DNA from: Baylisascaris procyonis
Lineage: Eukaryota; Nematoda; Chromadorea; Rhabditida; Ascarididae
Assembly: GCA_037389465.1 (NCBI GenBank)
Contig: JAZARR010000221.1
Coordinates: 5,000,501-5,064,500 of the forward strand
Length of the DNA: 64,000 bases
Direction of reading: 5' to 3'
Every line of letters starts with the position of its first letter. The stretch's first letter is position 1. A program made the translations under genes and the position numbers. Shown here piece by piece: positions 1-11,150 of the stretch. Under the pieces are notes generated by a model. The model was not told the DNA's origin. It saw only the letters and a list, made by a program, of their open reading frames with translations, and ran no database searches.

Positions 1-70
1 ATATATATGCTCTTATCGTTTCCTTCTTTCTCCCCCTCCCCCAGCTCATCCCCTCCCCCCCCCCCCCTAA

Positions 71-119
71 AATCTCCGAGGACAATGCCTCGGTCTATCA
101 AACATTGTCCTCGGAGATT
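71..119. repeat. Perfect 17-bp inverted repeat hairpin
   Basis: The arms 71-87 (AATCTCCGAGGACAATG) and 103-119 are perfect reverse complements around a 15-nt loop. The stem is much more G+C-rich than the region. It lies upstream of the first firm Slingshot exon, in a probable intron or 5' region. The preceding 30-68 is a C-rich tract. Confidence 0.85.
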
Positions 120-204
120 CGCTCTGAATAGCGAAAATTTACTGAAGATAGAAAAATTTGCTACACTTCTGAGGGTATTATTTTGTATAGGTTTTATGTA
201 CCTC

Positions 205-351
205 GTTGAAAGAGAACACAATGCAAAAATTTGGCTAAGCCGAAGTTTAGGCGAAATGGATCTATTCGATACGGTATTAGAAATCTGTGTAGTACAAGAG
301 ATCGTCTCAGCTTTAAGCTTTTATCCAGGATCATCCAGAAATGAGCATACT
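205..351 (+). CDS. Candidate upstream Slingshot exon (uncertain)
   Basis: An open frame runs from about 7 to 384 with coding-like G+C, especially 205-351. A donor ACTG|GTGGAC at 352 leaves phase 1, which is what the first firm exon at 1065 needs. The segment EIVSALSFYPGSSRNEHT sits where the family has its VKGAA-L region, but the residue match is poor and no clear acceptor was found. It may simply be non-coding. The left boundary is arbitrary. Confidence 0.22.
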
Positions 352-1064
352 GGTGGACCTAAATCCATCACTTCTCGGATCTAGGTTATCCTTTGAGCTG
401 GTTATGGAACCTTTGAGCAACTGTTTGTTGAGGTGGGATCTAGATGGCTTTGCGTTCACTTTGAGTTAATATGCTGTTCGACTATACATGTTCCGCGTTG
501 ATCGGTATTTTCGCGTTTTTTTTTTTTTAAATTGAGAAATAAATGAAGAGCCTATCTATGTTCATATCCGTGATATTTTCCTCCATCTTTTTATCCCTTC
601 ACGTCTATCCCTTCCTGAGCATGAATGCAACGTCGACTTTTCGAATTGATAACATCTAAGGGCAGTTTTTTTTAATATCAGCTTAGAAATACAAGTTAAG
701 CTTGTCAATTTTCTGTCTCTTTAATAGCTCTTTATGAATTTTATGAAGTGTTTGAGATGAAAAAAAAAATTTGGACCTCTGGTAATAGAACTTGTTCCGT
801 GGCGACAGGAGCATATGTCATACTTGTCAAACATTAGATACACCAGTCCCTAGAAATAAGATCCATAGCCATCAATCCTGAGAGATTCCCTATGGAGTTG
901 TTGTGAACAAATTATCCGGAACACATCGTTGTTATAATGCCGAGAGAATCGAATAGTTCTTGATTGTGTGCGAATTAATCGAATTAGAGCTTGTCTTTAA
1001 ACAAATTTTTTCATCACTTTTACTAACAATGAAATGGCAATCAATTAGAGTTCCGTTTATTTAG

Positions 1065-1290
1065 GAGAGATCGAGGAGCACCTACAAGCGATGTTACGAA
1101 TGTTACCGCCTGAGGATACGTTAACGATGGCCGTTAGATTGCAGCCGAATAGCGAACAAGATTGTTTACAAGATCATGCGAGATATTTGGCTGTTGTGGC
1201 ATCATCATCCCGCGAGGATATTGATGAGTCACGTGATACGAGGGAATGTGTCCTACTCGGATTAGATTGCCTCCCTGGTGATAGGGCCAC
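1065..1290 (+). CDS. ssh: Slingshot exon a: start of SSH N-terminal domain
   Basis: The acceptor TTTATTTAG precedes 1065. The first two bases finish a codon begun in an upstream exon. The translation runs EIEEHLQAMLRMLP and on to CVLLGLDCLPGDRA, matching the family pattern in which a helix of the type HLQ-M is followed by AVRLE-type and LLG-D motifs. A more usual-looking donor at 1279 (GTGATA) would break the frame. The donor GTTCGT at 1291 keeps phase 2 and restores the conserved 'TIG' step with the next exon. Confidence 0.9.
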
Positions 1291-4200
1291 GTTCGTTTTT
1301 TATTATCGCTAGCCTCCGTCAACTTGGGTGCCCCATCGTGGGTTACCTGATAGATATAACCGTCGAATGCACTATCCATTGGACGACGATAATTGATTGC
1401 TTCATACACGTAGTCCTTGAATTTGCTCTTTCTTTTGCGCTAATTGTTTAGAGCATTCTATGTTCAACTTTCCATATTTCTGTTGGTAATCTTAGAGATT
1501 TTTATCTGAATATTTTCTTCAAAGATTTGTTGATGGGTTTTCAATTGAAAATGATTCGAAGCTAACACACTCTTTGAGTTGGGTTCATTAGTTTTCTCGA
1601 GATAAGCTTACTGCAGTGTATTTTTTCATCAGCTGCTTGTTTGGAGCATTGACATAAATGATGCATGGTCATTTTTCGAAAACATTCCAAATGTTCCCTT
1701 ATGGGTAGATTTGTTCTCCTCTGGGAAAGCGCAATCCCTCATTTTCAAAACCTCAGAGCTTATAGCGTTCATGACCATTTTCATGGGTGTCGGCGTTGAT
1801 TTGAAGGTAGTCTTTAGAGGGTGGGAATCTAGACGAGATAATGTGGTGAATTTTGCCGATTCAACGTTGATGAACGTTTTCGACTGTTCAGGATCGGAGT
1901 GGTTATTCCAATATTTGCATCGACACATGTTCGTCTCGATGGTGATGGGGGCATTGCGGTCGATTGCGACTCATCATACCACCTATTTCGGCCAGTCTCT
2001 GTACAGGCCATGTGGACTATGTTTCAATGTCTTCATAAGGTACACTCGTTCCATTCCTTGGTTGGGCTTGTTGCAAATCAACGTGAGTGTCGTGAGCTAC
2101 CCTGAAATACAAAAATGCTGCAGGATTGAAGGAGTGATTACGGTGATTTCAGTGATTGACAGGGAATTGGAGAGAACTGAAGGAGAGGGGGGGGGGGAAG
2201 GGGGATGGTGGCGTGGTATTTTCAGCGTCTCATACCGCGCGGTGTCATCTTGAACTTAAAGGAGAGCTGCTGGCGTGCAGGTTGATATGGGCAAAAAAAG
2301 AATAGTGTATGTAGCAATTGTAAATTGAGAATAATAAGCATTAAGTTTGAAATTGATTTACTTCAGTGATATTATTTTTGATAAAGGAATTACGAGAGGT
2401 GCAAAATGCAAAAAACTCTCCATCGCAAACTGCGCGGCCGGGAGAGCGCCTCGTCGATTACTATCTACGGCATATTTCATCACAAGATGCGATACGTGCT
2501 GAATGGTTTATTTTTCGATTGTTTTTTTCCGATATTTTTTGATACTTTTTTTGTTCGATGATATGATAGTTCTTATCGTTTACTAAATTTGCTTCATTTA
2601 TATTTTTTTAATTTTTTTATTTCTTTTAAATTTTTTCGTCAATCATCTAATTGTATATAAAGTAGTACGAATGAGAACATCTCTACCCTCAATATTTGTA
2701 AATTAATGCAGATTAGGCTATCGAGACGAGAGGGAAGGGGAACTGATAATTCAATGACCAGGGGGAGTTCATGATGTGGGCTAATATTGAGAGGGAAACC
2801 AATGTATTCCTGTCGGTGTGGTGGTGTGAATGTCAAAGGGGATCGAAAGAGAATCGGCATCGATCGATGCTGATACTAGTAGGAATTCTTTTGCGGATAT
2901 TGTTGAGGATGTTGGATCTCTATATCTCGTATTCAAATCTCTGCGTTCTATTAGCGAGCCAAAACTACTTGCTTGTCTAAAGAATTGACATGGATTTTAT
3001 GAATTCGGTTGTTACTAAATGAATGCGGTGATTATGTAAAAAAAAAAGGAACGTTTATCTTAATGGGTTGAAAAATTGGCCTGCATATCACTTGCATGAT
3101 AGTAACTTACGAGTTAGTGCTAAATTGGTTGTGAGCGTGAGGTTGGACATCGCGAGCTGCTCTCGACTTCATGGTTTTCTAAAAATGCACTTTTCTTTTT
3201 TGGCCACCTCCGAATTCTTGAAGTTTTTGGCTACTGCTCTTTTATTGGATTTCGAAAAGATTGATTGATTCAGGGAGCGATCATCGTCAGAATACGGTAT
3301 TGGAACGTCAAGTGATCTGGGTGCGACAACGGCAGATGCTGAACGTTTCAGCATCGAAGGTCGTGGGAACGACAATTCAGGTATCAGTGATAATTGAATA
3401 GGCACAAAAAGCTGCAGTGTATCCACGAATAAGCACAAAACCGATAAAGTTGTACGGTCTTACTGTTAGTGTTTGCTCAGTTGGCGAGTTGTTTTATTGG
3501 CGAGTTTGAACTTCGATTAGTAGATGTTTTCTTGTATCGGATTTATGCAAATAAAGTGCAGACAAATTATGAAATAAAATTTGTACAATTTTTTAAATAA
3601 AAATTATAATTAAACAAAAAATATATAATTCTTCACCAGTGATGAATTGTATATTTTATTAAAATATATCTCATGTATTTTCCAATTTTCCATCGTTCTT
3701 TATTCTATCTCGTTGAAAGGAACCTTAATGTATAAGCTATACTTGATTGAAGGTGGATCAAAATATTCGAATCAGCAGTGATACGTTGAATTGATAGTCA
3801 CATGAATTTTGAAATAAAAAGCCTCCCTTTATTATTGAGATCGTTGCGCTGGTTCTAGAACTTTAACATAGATAGATGATAGTGAATGAAAGCCAACAAT
3901 TCGCAAAACGAATGCAGTGCGTTTCGGTTACTTTAATTTTAAAATAAACTAAAAAATTCGACTATTATGTAAGAGTTGTTGTTTTTGCAGTTTGAAAGGC
4001 TCATTAAATGAAAGAAGCTAAATAGTGAGTGAAGGAGGTGGTTGATAAGAAATTATACACCTCGATGAGTGGAATATGATTTTAATTTCGATACTTGCAG
4101 TGGAAGCACAAATCCATGATCGTTTAAAAGAGGTAATGCAGACAGTAGATCTCGATGATGTCACCAGCAAGGATATCCGTATCAAGGTTCATAAATTTAT

Positions 4201-7200
4201 CGATTTTTTTGCGGATTTATGAAGCCAATTTTGAGAAATTTATAGTAATATTTTATCGTAATTAATCTGGAAAATGAATGATCAGTGCCGATGCATGGAT
4301 CATCAGCGGATGCTGATCGATGACTGGGTTCATAAGTTCAAATTTTAGTTCCTTTGAATTGTGCAATTGCCTAGCAATGATAGAAATATTTTTTCTTTGA
4401 AAATATTTCGCTTATTTGCGCAATTTTTCGAGAATTTGCGCGAAATTGCTCTAACTTATGTGTAATTTGCTACGATGGTTTAGTTGATGATCTATTAATA
4501 GCTATTACTCTTCGTTTTTTGATCTATTCTCGAGAATTTTTTATTTTTGTATCTAGACACTTTTTATAATAGTTTAATTGTTTGCAATCGAGTGTTGCTT
4601 TTTTAGGTAGAAGAAAGTATGGGTATAAATTTGGATGATTATAAAGATTTTATTAGTCGACAAATGATGGTCATTATGGGTCAAATGGATAAAGCATCAC
4701 AAATATTTCCTTATCTCTATTTGGGGACGGAATGGAACGCTTGTGATTGGCAATGGCTCGAGAATAATGGGTGAGATTCGTCAATTCTCTTGCATTTTTG
4801 AACGATCCGGCTAGAATTTTGATGAAGAATAATATGCGATTATCGTTCTATGATGTATTACATAGTTCTCAGCATTTTCCCATTACTTGAAGATTTTCAT
4901 TAGTATTCGTTTCACAGCAAGTTAATCTAGCCGCAAGAAGTAATTGGGAGGCGGGGGGGGGGCGGAGAGATGGGGAAAAACGATCGTTGAGCTGTCAGCT
5001 TCATGGCTGTTGTAAATTCATTTGGCCCTATAAATGGTATTTAGTTGTAATCAGGCTCTCAGATTCGTGGCTTATTCTAAGTGTTTTCCGATATACAAGT
5101 CACTTAAATCACTAGGATTGGTTATTGCTTAGCACTCAATAGTTTTAAGAGTTGAAATATTTTTTACGAACTAAAGGGATATTATTTTTCTATGTTCTAT
5201 TTGAAACCTTTGCTATTATTTCATATGATAGATGGTGATTAGAAAATGATATTAAAATCATTTTTTAACTAATTTATCCTTTTAGTTTTTGATAAATTTT
5301 CAATAAAAAATTTTCAACGAGTTTATGCTTAGAACATTCGATCTCAAATTTTTTCTCAAATTTCATTGCTCAAACTTTCAACCAAAAAATGTCTAATTTT
5401 GCGTTATTTGTCTTCATAGTTATGTGGTGACCAATGAATTTTAGTTTGATGTTGCATTTTTCTCCCATTCAAATCCGATTTTTTTTTCTTCTTATTTACG
5501 ACTTTTCTTCTCGATCTTTCGCATTCGATTCACTCGTGCAAATTTGTATGTGAATTGTCGGTTGTTATATCCGGGAAGAAGTTTGCTTTCCCATGGGAAA
5601 TCGTCTTTATTTTTCTGTGGGAAATTATCTTCACTTTCCTATGGGGAATTGTCTATGTGGGCATCCGGCTGTTTGTGCATGGCGTATTTTATTTTCTTTT
5701 GTAAATGTAATCATTATTATTTGATGATTTAGCGATAGCCAAATAAGATAAAGAAAGATTTATTTCAGAGTGCAATATATAGTGAACGTAACAAATGAAG
5801 TGGAGAATTTTTTTCCGGCACGTTTGAAATATTTAAAAATCCGTGTATGCGATGAGGCGAGCACTGAGCTTCTCAAGCATTGGAACCAGACAAACCAGTT
5901 TATTAAGGAAGCCAAGTAATCATCGTTTTCATTACCACTTAATGTTCTTTTTTATTCAACGATAAAATGGGAAAAGGCATTCAACTTTATTTGCTGAGTG
6001 AATCTAAATGAAGAAATTAAAATTCAGCTTTAATTTAAAATATTTTAGCTGTTATGTTTACTTAGATTTAATTGAATAGTTAAATCCATTAATATATAAG
6101 GAGAGGGGAATCGAACGAAAATAATTAAAGGGAAAGGTTATAAGTAAATCTGCTGTGGTGATATTGATTTGTAAATTTTCCTCAAAAGCTTGAATCGTGA
6201 GCGAAACTAGTAAAGGTCAATAAGCATAGTCGATCGACTGTGTTGACGGTATTTAAAAAGAAGAGATTGGCGTGTATTACCGTTTGAACGCATCAATAAA
6301 TATGCAGATAGGGAACTAGATGGACGAACACCATCGATTAGTGTCGTTACTAATGAGAGTTCGTGTAGAATTAATAAAGGGCCTTGTCAATTAACTGTCT
6401 ATATCGGTGCGTATATGCAAATGAATGCACTCAATTCTGTTTGGTTGGTGAGGTTAGTTAATTTATTGAATATAGAAAAAGGTATTTACGAATTCGGCAT
6501 CTTTCTATTACATCGTCGGGATGGATTCCTCAACTTCTCAATTTTCTCATGAAATGAATGTTTTTTGTTTTTTGTTTTTTTCTTTTTTTTGGTATATTTG
6601 AAGTGCTGGCTGCAAGTTTCATATATTTTTATATGAAAATTGAAGGGTGGAAATTTTATGATAAGGTTAATTTTAAATTGGCTCACAGTTTGGTGCTAAA
6701 TATAATTTGATGGCGAGTGAAAATTGCGCCGATGGAATGAATGATCCCAAAAGCAGAATTTACGAAATTTTATATGAATTAATAATCAAATTTTTCCACT
6801 AGGTATTTTATGCGATATTTCATTCTGTTTCAATATGAATGATTTATCGAGCTATGTGTGAATATTTCAGAGAGAAAGGAAGTGCAGTATTAGTACATTG
6901 CAAGAAAGGCATCAGTCGATCATCTTCTACGGTTATTGCATACGCTATGAAGGTTTGATTGCATTTTCATTCGTAAATCTAGCACTTGCAATTAGCATTA
7001 ATTTGCTTTGCAGCCAATTTTATTGCAAGCTTGATCGGTGATCATGGAAATGTGTTTAAGTATTCAATTCAAATCATACTTGATTCATTCTCGTTGATTT
7101 GCAATAAATGCCTTATGAGTTTTGTGCGATTGTTGCAATTTTTGCATGACGATTTGCAGTTCACATGTATGTGCATATTTGTTTCTTCATCAGTCAGCAT

Positions 7201-9544
7201 GCTTGTTGGAAGAGCCATATCATAAAGTTTGGTGTATATATGCAGGATGTCTAAGATTACCCATGTGGGAAGGTAACTTGATACGTTTACCCTACCTATG
7301 ACATGAGTATTGCCAGAATTATCGGGAACACTTTGGAGTGCTTAGGGGTTATCCTCTGAGCAAGGTCATTGAAACTCTGATAGGATAGCCATTACCGTTG
7401 AGCGCTTGATCTCATCTATGCCATTCTGTCTGACGAGAAGTGTGTATCTATATTGTGCGGTGTGAATCATCTTCCATACGAATTTGAGAGTATTTCATCT
7501 GGTGGGAAGCGGCCTTAAATGCAACCAAGTGTAACGGACACCACCGACTGGTTGGTGAAGTCGAGTTTCATAACTACTTTTCTGCTGAGTAATTTGTATG
7601 CTGTTGGAGATGCTATGAAAATTACTGCAAAAAGCTGCGTGTTTAACTTGGCCATAACCACTTCATATTTGATGCTCTGGGTTGGCTTATTATATATATT
7701 TATGAATTATTTTTGCACTGAAGTGATGCATCTGTTATGTGCATGGTATGCTTATCGTTGATGTTTCTATCATATTTAGCGTGCTTTAATATTTAAGGAA
7801 TATGGTTGGGGTTTATCGCAAGCAATGGAACATGTGAAAAAGAAGCGCGATTGCATCACACCGAACAAAGGTTTTGTGGAGCAGTTGAAAACTTTTGAAG
7901 GTGATTAATTATTAAGAACTTTTTGTTGAAAAATACGAAACTTGTCTACAAAATATTTGATATAAATTTGTGAAATCAATAACGAATGTAAGAATTAGCT
8001 CAGCTTCAAATCCGCATTACTGTCATATTCATCCGCTCTCATTCATCTTGCTTCTAAAAGCTCGAAATGATTCGTTTTTTTTTTCTATTAAAGACCTATT
8101 CATTGCAATTATTGGGATAGGTTCATTTGATTTAGCCTTCCTTATACGTGGTTGATTGTCTGTAAAGGTCTGCGTAATTTAGTCTTTTGAAAACTGAAAA
8201 AATTATTTAAGTTCATCGCTGTGAATGTTGTTTTGTCTCAAAATACGTCGTTTATTTAACTAATCGAAGTATCGGATTCGTTTATGAGATATGGCAAGAG
8301 TTCAAAATGTTTTTTCTTTAAGAATTTGGGAAATTAGGTTTAGTATAGAGTAATGACGCAATGGGGATTGAGAAAACAACTAGGAGCTATATTATGCAAG
8401 CATAAAAAACCTTTATTTGCTGCGGTAATTTTCGAATATACCTATGGTGTTCAATACTTGTTGTGCCAATGATGCGGATTTTTGCAACGACGGACTGCGT
8501 AGGCTATTCGGGTGGACAAGTGAGTCGTCTGAACAACAACTGCTTGGTACTATGATCGATTTTGGGTCCGCATCGTATGATATGCAAAAATTCGTCATTT
8601 TCGCGTTACTTACTTGGATTAGTATAAAGAAATATTAAATATTATTTGAAAATGCGATTATTGTTTATGCTATCGTTGTAGACGGCTTTTCGGCTTACCA
8701 GATACATGCTTATCGCATATGATCCTACAAGTTGATGATAGAGGAACTAGAATGGAAGCGTCATCACTGTTGCGTAGTTACAGGTATGTTGGATGCATTC
8801 AAAAAACGTGAACAATTCGATGCACCTCCATCCACCTCAACGATATTGCCCGAATCACCGATGCGTAATGAACGACGTCAACCACGACGCAAGCATCTTA
8901 TGTCATATCATATCTCGCATAATATTGTAAGTCATTTGTGTTATTTTCTCACTTCAAATATCTAAGAGATGCCTTTTTTATACTGTAATTTTTGAAAATC
9001 TCAGAATAACGGTAGGATGATCTGTTAGAGGTAAAAGAAAGGTACAGATTCATATTCAAGACATTTTTGACTATTATCGCGACAATATTTTATATCATTT
9101 GCTTGCATTATTGAATATTGGTTATGGGTAAGGATTGTGGGAATGTTTTTTCGAGTGTCTTCAGTCGATTAGCTGGCACGAAAGCATTGCTTCTTCTTTA
9201 TCTTAGTTTTCACCGCTTCCACATCATTTCTAGAGGCTTCTTAATGGTGTTGTTTATTTTTTAAGGTAGACGTATCTTCGCCGATGTGTAGTTGTAATAG
9301 ACTGAATGAACATGGTAGTACCGTACGAAGCCTTGTTGGAAGTTTTGAAGCGAAAGGCCGCGGTGGTGATTCGGCACGGCTCACATCACGTACATCTGAC
9401 ACTCACCTCGAACGACCGCCAGTGACATTCCGCTTGGAGAAGTTAACCGATTGGAAAACACGGCATTCTTTAGCAGTATCGATGCCTCCTTCATGTACAA
9501 ATACGTCCATAAGCCAAATTAGAGCCCTAACCATATCTCAGTGA
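1065..9544 (+). CDS. ssh: Slingshot-family cofilin phosphatase, 11 exons, 5' partial
   Basis: Slingshot phosphatases remove the inhibitory N-terminal phosphate of cofilin/ADF and so promote actin-filament turnover in the cytoplasm. Exons: 1065-1290, 1892-2039, 2387-2505, 3274-3380, 4101-4186, 4607-4770, 5769-5915, 6871-6952, 7798-7900, 8784-8926, 9266-9544. All ten junctions keep one frame and every intron is GT-AG. The product in the window is 533 residues: Slingshot N-terminal domain (about 1-165, with LDGDGG at 90-95), Ser/Thr-rich linker (165-199), DEK_C-like helices (about 200-250) and dual-specificity phosphatase domain (about 258-398). Catalytic residues are visible: Cys342 and Arg348 in HCKKGISRS, and likely general acid Asp311. 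The tail is only about 140 residues, much shorter than in the roughly 1000-residue fly and human proteins. The first codon in the window is split, so at least one 5' exon is missing. Recognition rests on recalled family sequence, not on a search. Confidence 0.93.
1892..2039 (+). CDS. ssh: Slingshot exon b: LDGDGG and PVSVQAMW core of SSH-N
   Basis: The exon has acceptor TGTTCAG and donor AAG|GTACAC. It encodes residues 75-124, including VRLDGDGG and FRPVSVQAMW. These are the most conserved stretches of the Slingshot N-terminal domain, which helps recognise F-actin and phospho-cofilin. This exon is the strongest single piece of evidence for the family outside the catalytic loop. Confidence 0.95.
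2387..2505 (+). CDS. ssh: Slingshot exon c: end of SSH-N domain
   Basis: The acceptor is a weak GATAAAG at 2386, and the donor TG|GTTTAT splits a Trp codon. The product ELREVQNAK...ERLVDYYLRHISSQDAIRAEW keeps the family pattern YY---ISS-------EW at the end of the N-terminal domain. Both flanking phases fit (0 in, 2 out). The weak acceptor is the least certain boundary of the gene; in-frame AGs at 2396 and 2398 are alternatives. Confidence 0.82.
3274..3380 (+). CDS. ssh: Slingshot exon d: Ser/Thr-rich linker
   Basis: The acceptor is GATTCAG and the donor TCAG|GTATCA. It encodes residues 165-199, starting ERSSSEYGIGTSSD and ending GRGNDNS, a low-conservation polar linker between the SSH-N and DEK_C domains. 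The call rests on splice signals, on G+C well above the flanking introns and on exact phase agreement on both sides. I see no residue-level homology to fly or human linkers. Confidence 0.8.
4101..4186 (+). CDS. ssh: Slingshot exon e: first half of DEK_C-like domain
   Basis: The acceptor is CTTGCAG and the donor AAG|GTTCAT. It encodes residues 200-228, including LKEVM followed by DLDDVTSKDIR. The LENVTSKEIR-like motif is typical of the DEK_C-type helical segment just before the Slingshot catalytic domain. Confidence 0.93.
4607..4770 (+). CDS. ssh: Slingshot exon f: DEK_C end and start of phosphatase domain
   Basis: The acceptor is CTTTTTTAG and the donor GG|GTGAGA. It encodes residues 229-282: VEESMGINLDDYKDFI finishes the helical domain, and MGQMDKASQIFPYLYLGTEW opens the dual-specificity phosphatase fold. 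The YLYLG-EWNA motif is diagnostic for Slingshot-type catalytic domains. Confidence 0.96.
5769..5915 (+). CDS. ssh: Slingshot exon g: phosphatase core with general-acid Asp
   Basis: The acceptor is TATTTCAG and the donor AA|GTAATC. It encodes residues 283-331. VQYIVNVTNEVENFFP is the central strand and loop of the domain, and KIRVCDEASTELLKHW carries the likely general acid Asp311. Confidence 0.96.
6871..6952 (+). CDS. ssh: Slingshot exon h: catalytic P-loop
   Basis: The acceptor is ATATTTCAG and the donor AAG|GTTTGA. It encodes residues 332-359, with VLVHCKKGISRSSSTVIAY. This gives the nucleophile Cys342, the phosphate-binding Arg348 and the following Ser of the HC-x5-RS signature. No key residue is missing, so the enzyme should be active. 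Confidence 0.97.
7798..7900 (+). CDS. ssh: Slingshot exon i: phosphatase C-terminal helices
   Basis: An acceptor TTTAAG at 7797 gives the family-typical join AYAMK-EYGW. An upstream AG at 7779 would insert six residues (RALIFK). The exon encodes EYGWGLSQAMEHVKKKR, then ITPNKGFVEQL, the standard end of the catalytic domain. Donor GAAG|GTGATT. Confidence 0.95.
8784..8926 (+). CDS. ssh: Slingshot exon j: start of C-terminal tail
   Basis: The acceptor is AGTTACAG and the donor ATT|GTAAGT. It encodes residues 394-441. GMLDAFKKRE matches the conserved segment just after the catalytic domain. A proline/serine stretch and a basic cluster (RNERRQPRRK) follow. The exon ends in phase 0, which matters for the alternative terminal exons discussed separately. 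Confidence 0.9.
9266..9544 (+). CDS. ssh: Slingshot exon k: main terminal coding exon
   Basis: An acceptor TTTTTTAAG at 9265 leads in phase 0 into 92 residues and a TGA at 9542-9544. The tail contains RSLVGSFEAK and DWKTRHSLAVSMPP, which I cannot assign to a domain. A donor-like GTGAGG at 9541 overlaps the stop codon, so splicing there would remove the stop. A possible poly(A) signal lies at 10063. Confidence 0.82.
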   Translation, partial: VDVSSPMCSCNRLNEHGSTVRSLVGSFEAKGRGGDSARLTSRTSDTHLERPPVTFRLEKLTDWKTRHSLAVSMPPSCTNTSISQIRALTISQ

Positions 9545-10062
9545 GGATATTTTCTGTTTAATATGCCTCTAGTCTCACGAACAATTTTTTTTTGGGGGGA
9601 GGGGGGTTTATGCTTATCACTTCGGCAAGCTAAAGGGGAAGATAAACCATCATCGAAGCTGCTTTCCGCTATCTTTTTCGCACTTTCCTGCATACCCGTC
9701 TGAATTTTTGTAACATTACTTGCTGACATGGTCAGCTTTTTTTTTTTTTTTCATTTGTCTGTACGAATGACAGCGAATGATGAACATGCTAGCAAGCCTT
9801 TATGACCTTCTAAGGTTATTGGAAGAGAATTTGAATATTGTTGGTATTTGATGTGCGTTGACTAAGACATTCGTTTAAGTAATGCATAAGATTGAGATGT
9901 TGATTTTATATTAACTACAAAGGCAGAGAGAAGGCCAATATTGGAGAAGATATAATAATTTCCGAAAAAGACATGTTTGGCACTAGCTGTCTTGTTTTGC
10001 TTCCTCTCGAAGAAACGCCAGTGCCTGTTAGAGACTATCTTTAGGTAGAAATATGTCTGCAC

Positions 10063-10068
10063 AATAAA
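10063..10068 (+). terminator. Candidate poly(A) signal for main Slingshot mRNA
   Basis: This is a canonical AATAAA about 520 nt after the stop at 9544. No earlier canonical AATAAA was noticed after the stop. The hexamer is common by chance in DNA this AT-rich, so support is modest. Confidence 0.4.
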
Positions 10069-10944
10069 AACCTAAATATTGGAAGTACTTTCAGAAATTC
10101 GAAAATTGCAGTACGAAGGGGGAAAGGGTTGGGAAGAGACGAGGTTACGTGTTCGTCAAAAAACTCAAAGTAGTCGACGCCTTAAAACATATTCTTTTGC
10201 ATAGCACTATTATTGATATTCCCTATTTTTCGATCATACAAACTTTTCAAGCATCGTTTGTAAATTTTTTGCCTATTGAGCGCACTTTTTTACTTTCGCT
10301 TTTTGGATTATTTATGAAGTGGAGTTAAGTATTTTGTTTTTATTTTTATTTCTCCTCATTCCCGATATCCACTTTTCTTTGGAGTATGTGTTTTTTCTTT
10401 GCTATTCGCAATCGAATTCGCACTTGTTTATTCTCATGCGAAATATTTCGTTGGAGAGTTTTGTACATTTTTTTTTTTCAGACGTATGTTTTGATACACC
10501 ATTGACTTTCGCTTTTCGGCAATCTCTGTTCTTTCGTTCTTTTTTTTTTTTTTTTTTTTGATATGTTTAGTACAGCGGTGCGCATTTGCTTTCTATAATG
10601 CAACAAAAAATCTTTTCAAGGTAAAATATTTCATTTTAAAAAATGCTCGACCTTTTTTTTTTCGAATATTAGTGTGATCGGCTTAGATCAAACGAATTTT
10701 CAAGGAAAATAATTCGAACCTAATTTGCAACAAATAGCTGATAGATGATTGCGATGCTGATATTTTCGTGGCGAAATTAGCGACTAATTTTTCCATATAA
10801 GACAGTTGGTTTCGATTCATTCTTTTTCCTTTTGTTTTTGTTTTTTTTTTTTTTTGTTAAACATTTCTAGACTGGTTAGAAGCTTCCATGAATTTTAAGC
10901 AATTCAGTTGTCATAATGTTATCAATTCGCATTTTTTTTTACAG

Positions 10945-11097
10945 TATATAGAAAACGACGCCAGCAACCGAATAGAAATAACAGACAGCTGCCATGCTGT
11001 ATCGCAGCATTCCAGCAATTCGTTCGGCGTCATTTATACCTTAAGTTTTGTTGTTCTGCATGCAAAGTTACGGTCGGATAAGCTTGAAATGAATTGA
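10945..11097 (+). CDS. Candidate alternative terminal exon of Slingshot
   Basis: A long T-tract and TTTACAG acceptor (10944) lead into a G+C-richer segment, YIENDASNRIEITDSCHAV and on to KLEMN, with a stop at 11095-11097. It starts in phase 0, matching the end of exon j (8926), so it could replace exon k and give a 50-residue alternative tail. AATAAA follows at 11145-11150. A second frame is also open across part of it. There is no homology evidence. Confidence 0.33.
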   Translation, partial: YIENDASNRIEITDSCHAVSQHSSNSFGVIYTLSFVVLHAKLRSDKLEMN

Positions 11098-11144
11098 TAA
11101 TATGCAAATTAGAGGGTTGAGAAATTCGAATAATCTTCATCCAC

Positions 11145-11150
11145 AATAAA
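11145..11150 (+). terminator. Candidate poly(A) signal after alternative exon
   Basis: This AATAAA lies 48 nt downstream of the stop codon of the candidate terminal exon 10945-11097, a normal spacing for a short 3' UTR. Confidence 0.3.

Noticed and set aside
1629..2253. Long open frames on both strands over the first Slingshot intron and exon b
   Set aside because: They are other frames of the true exon and a moderately G+C-rich intron. The Slingshot frame gives the conserved motifs and correct phases.
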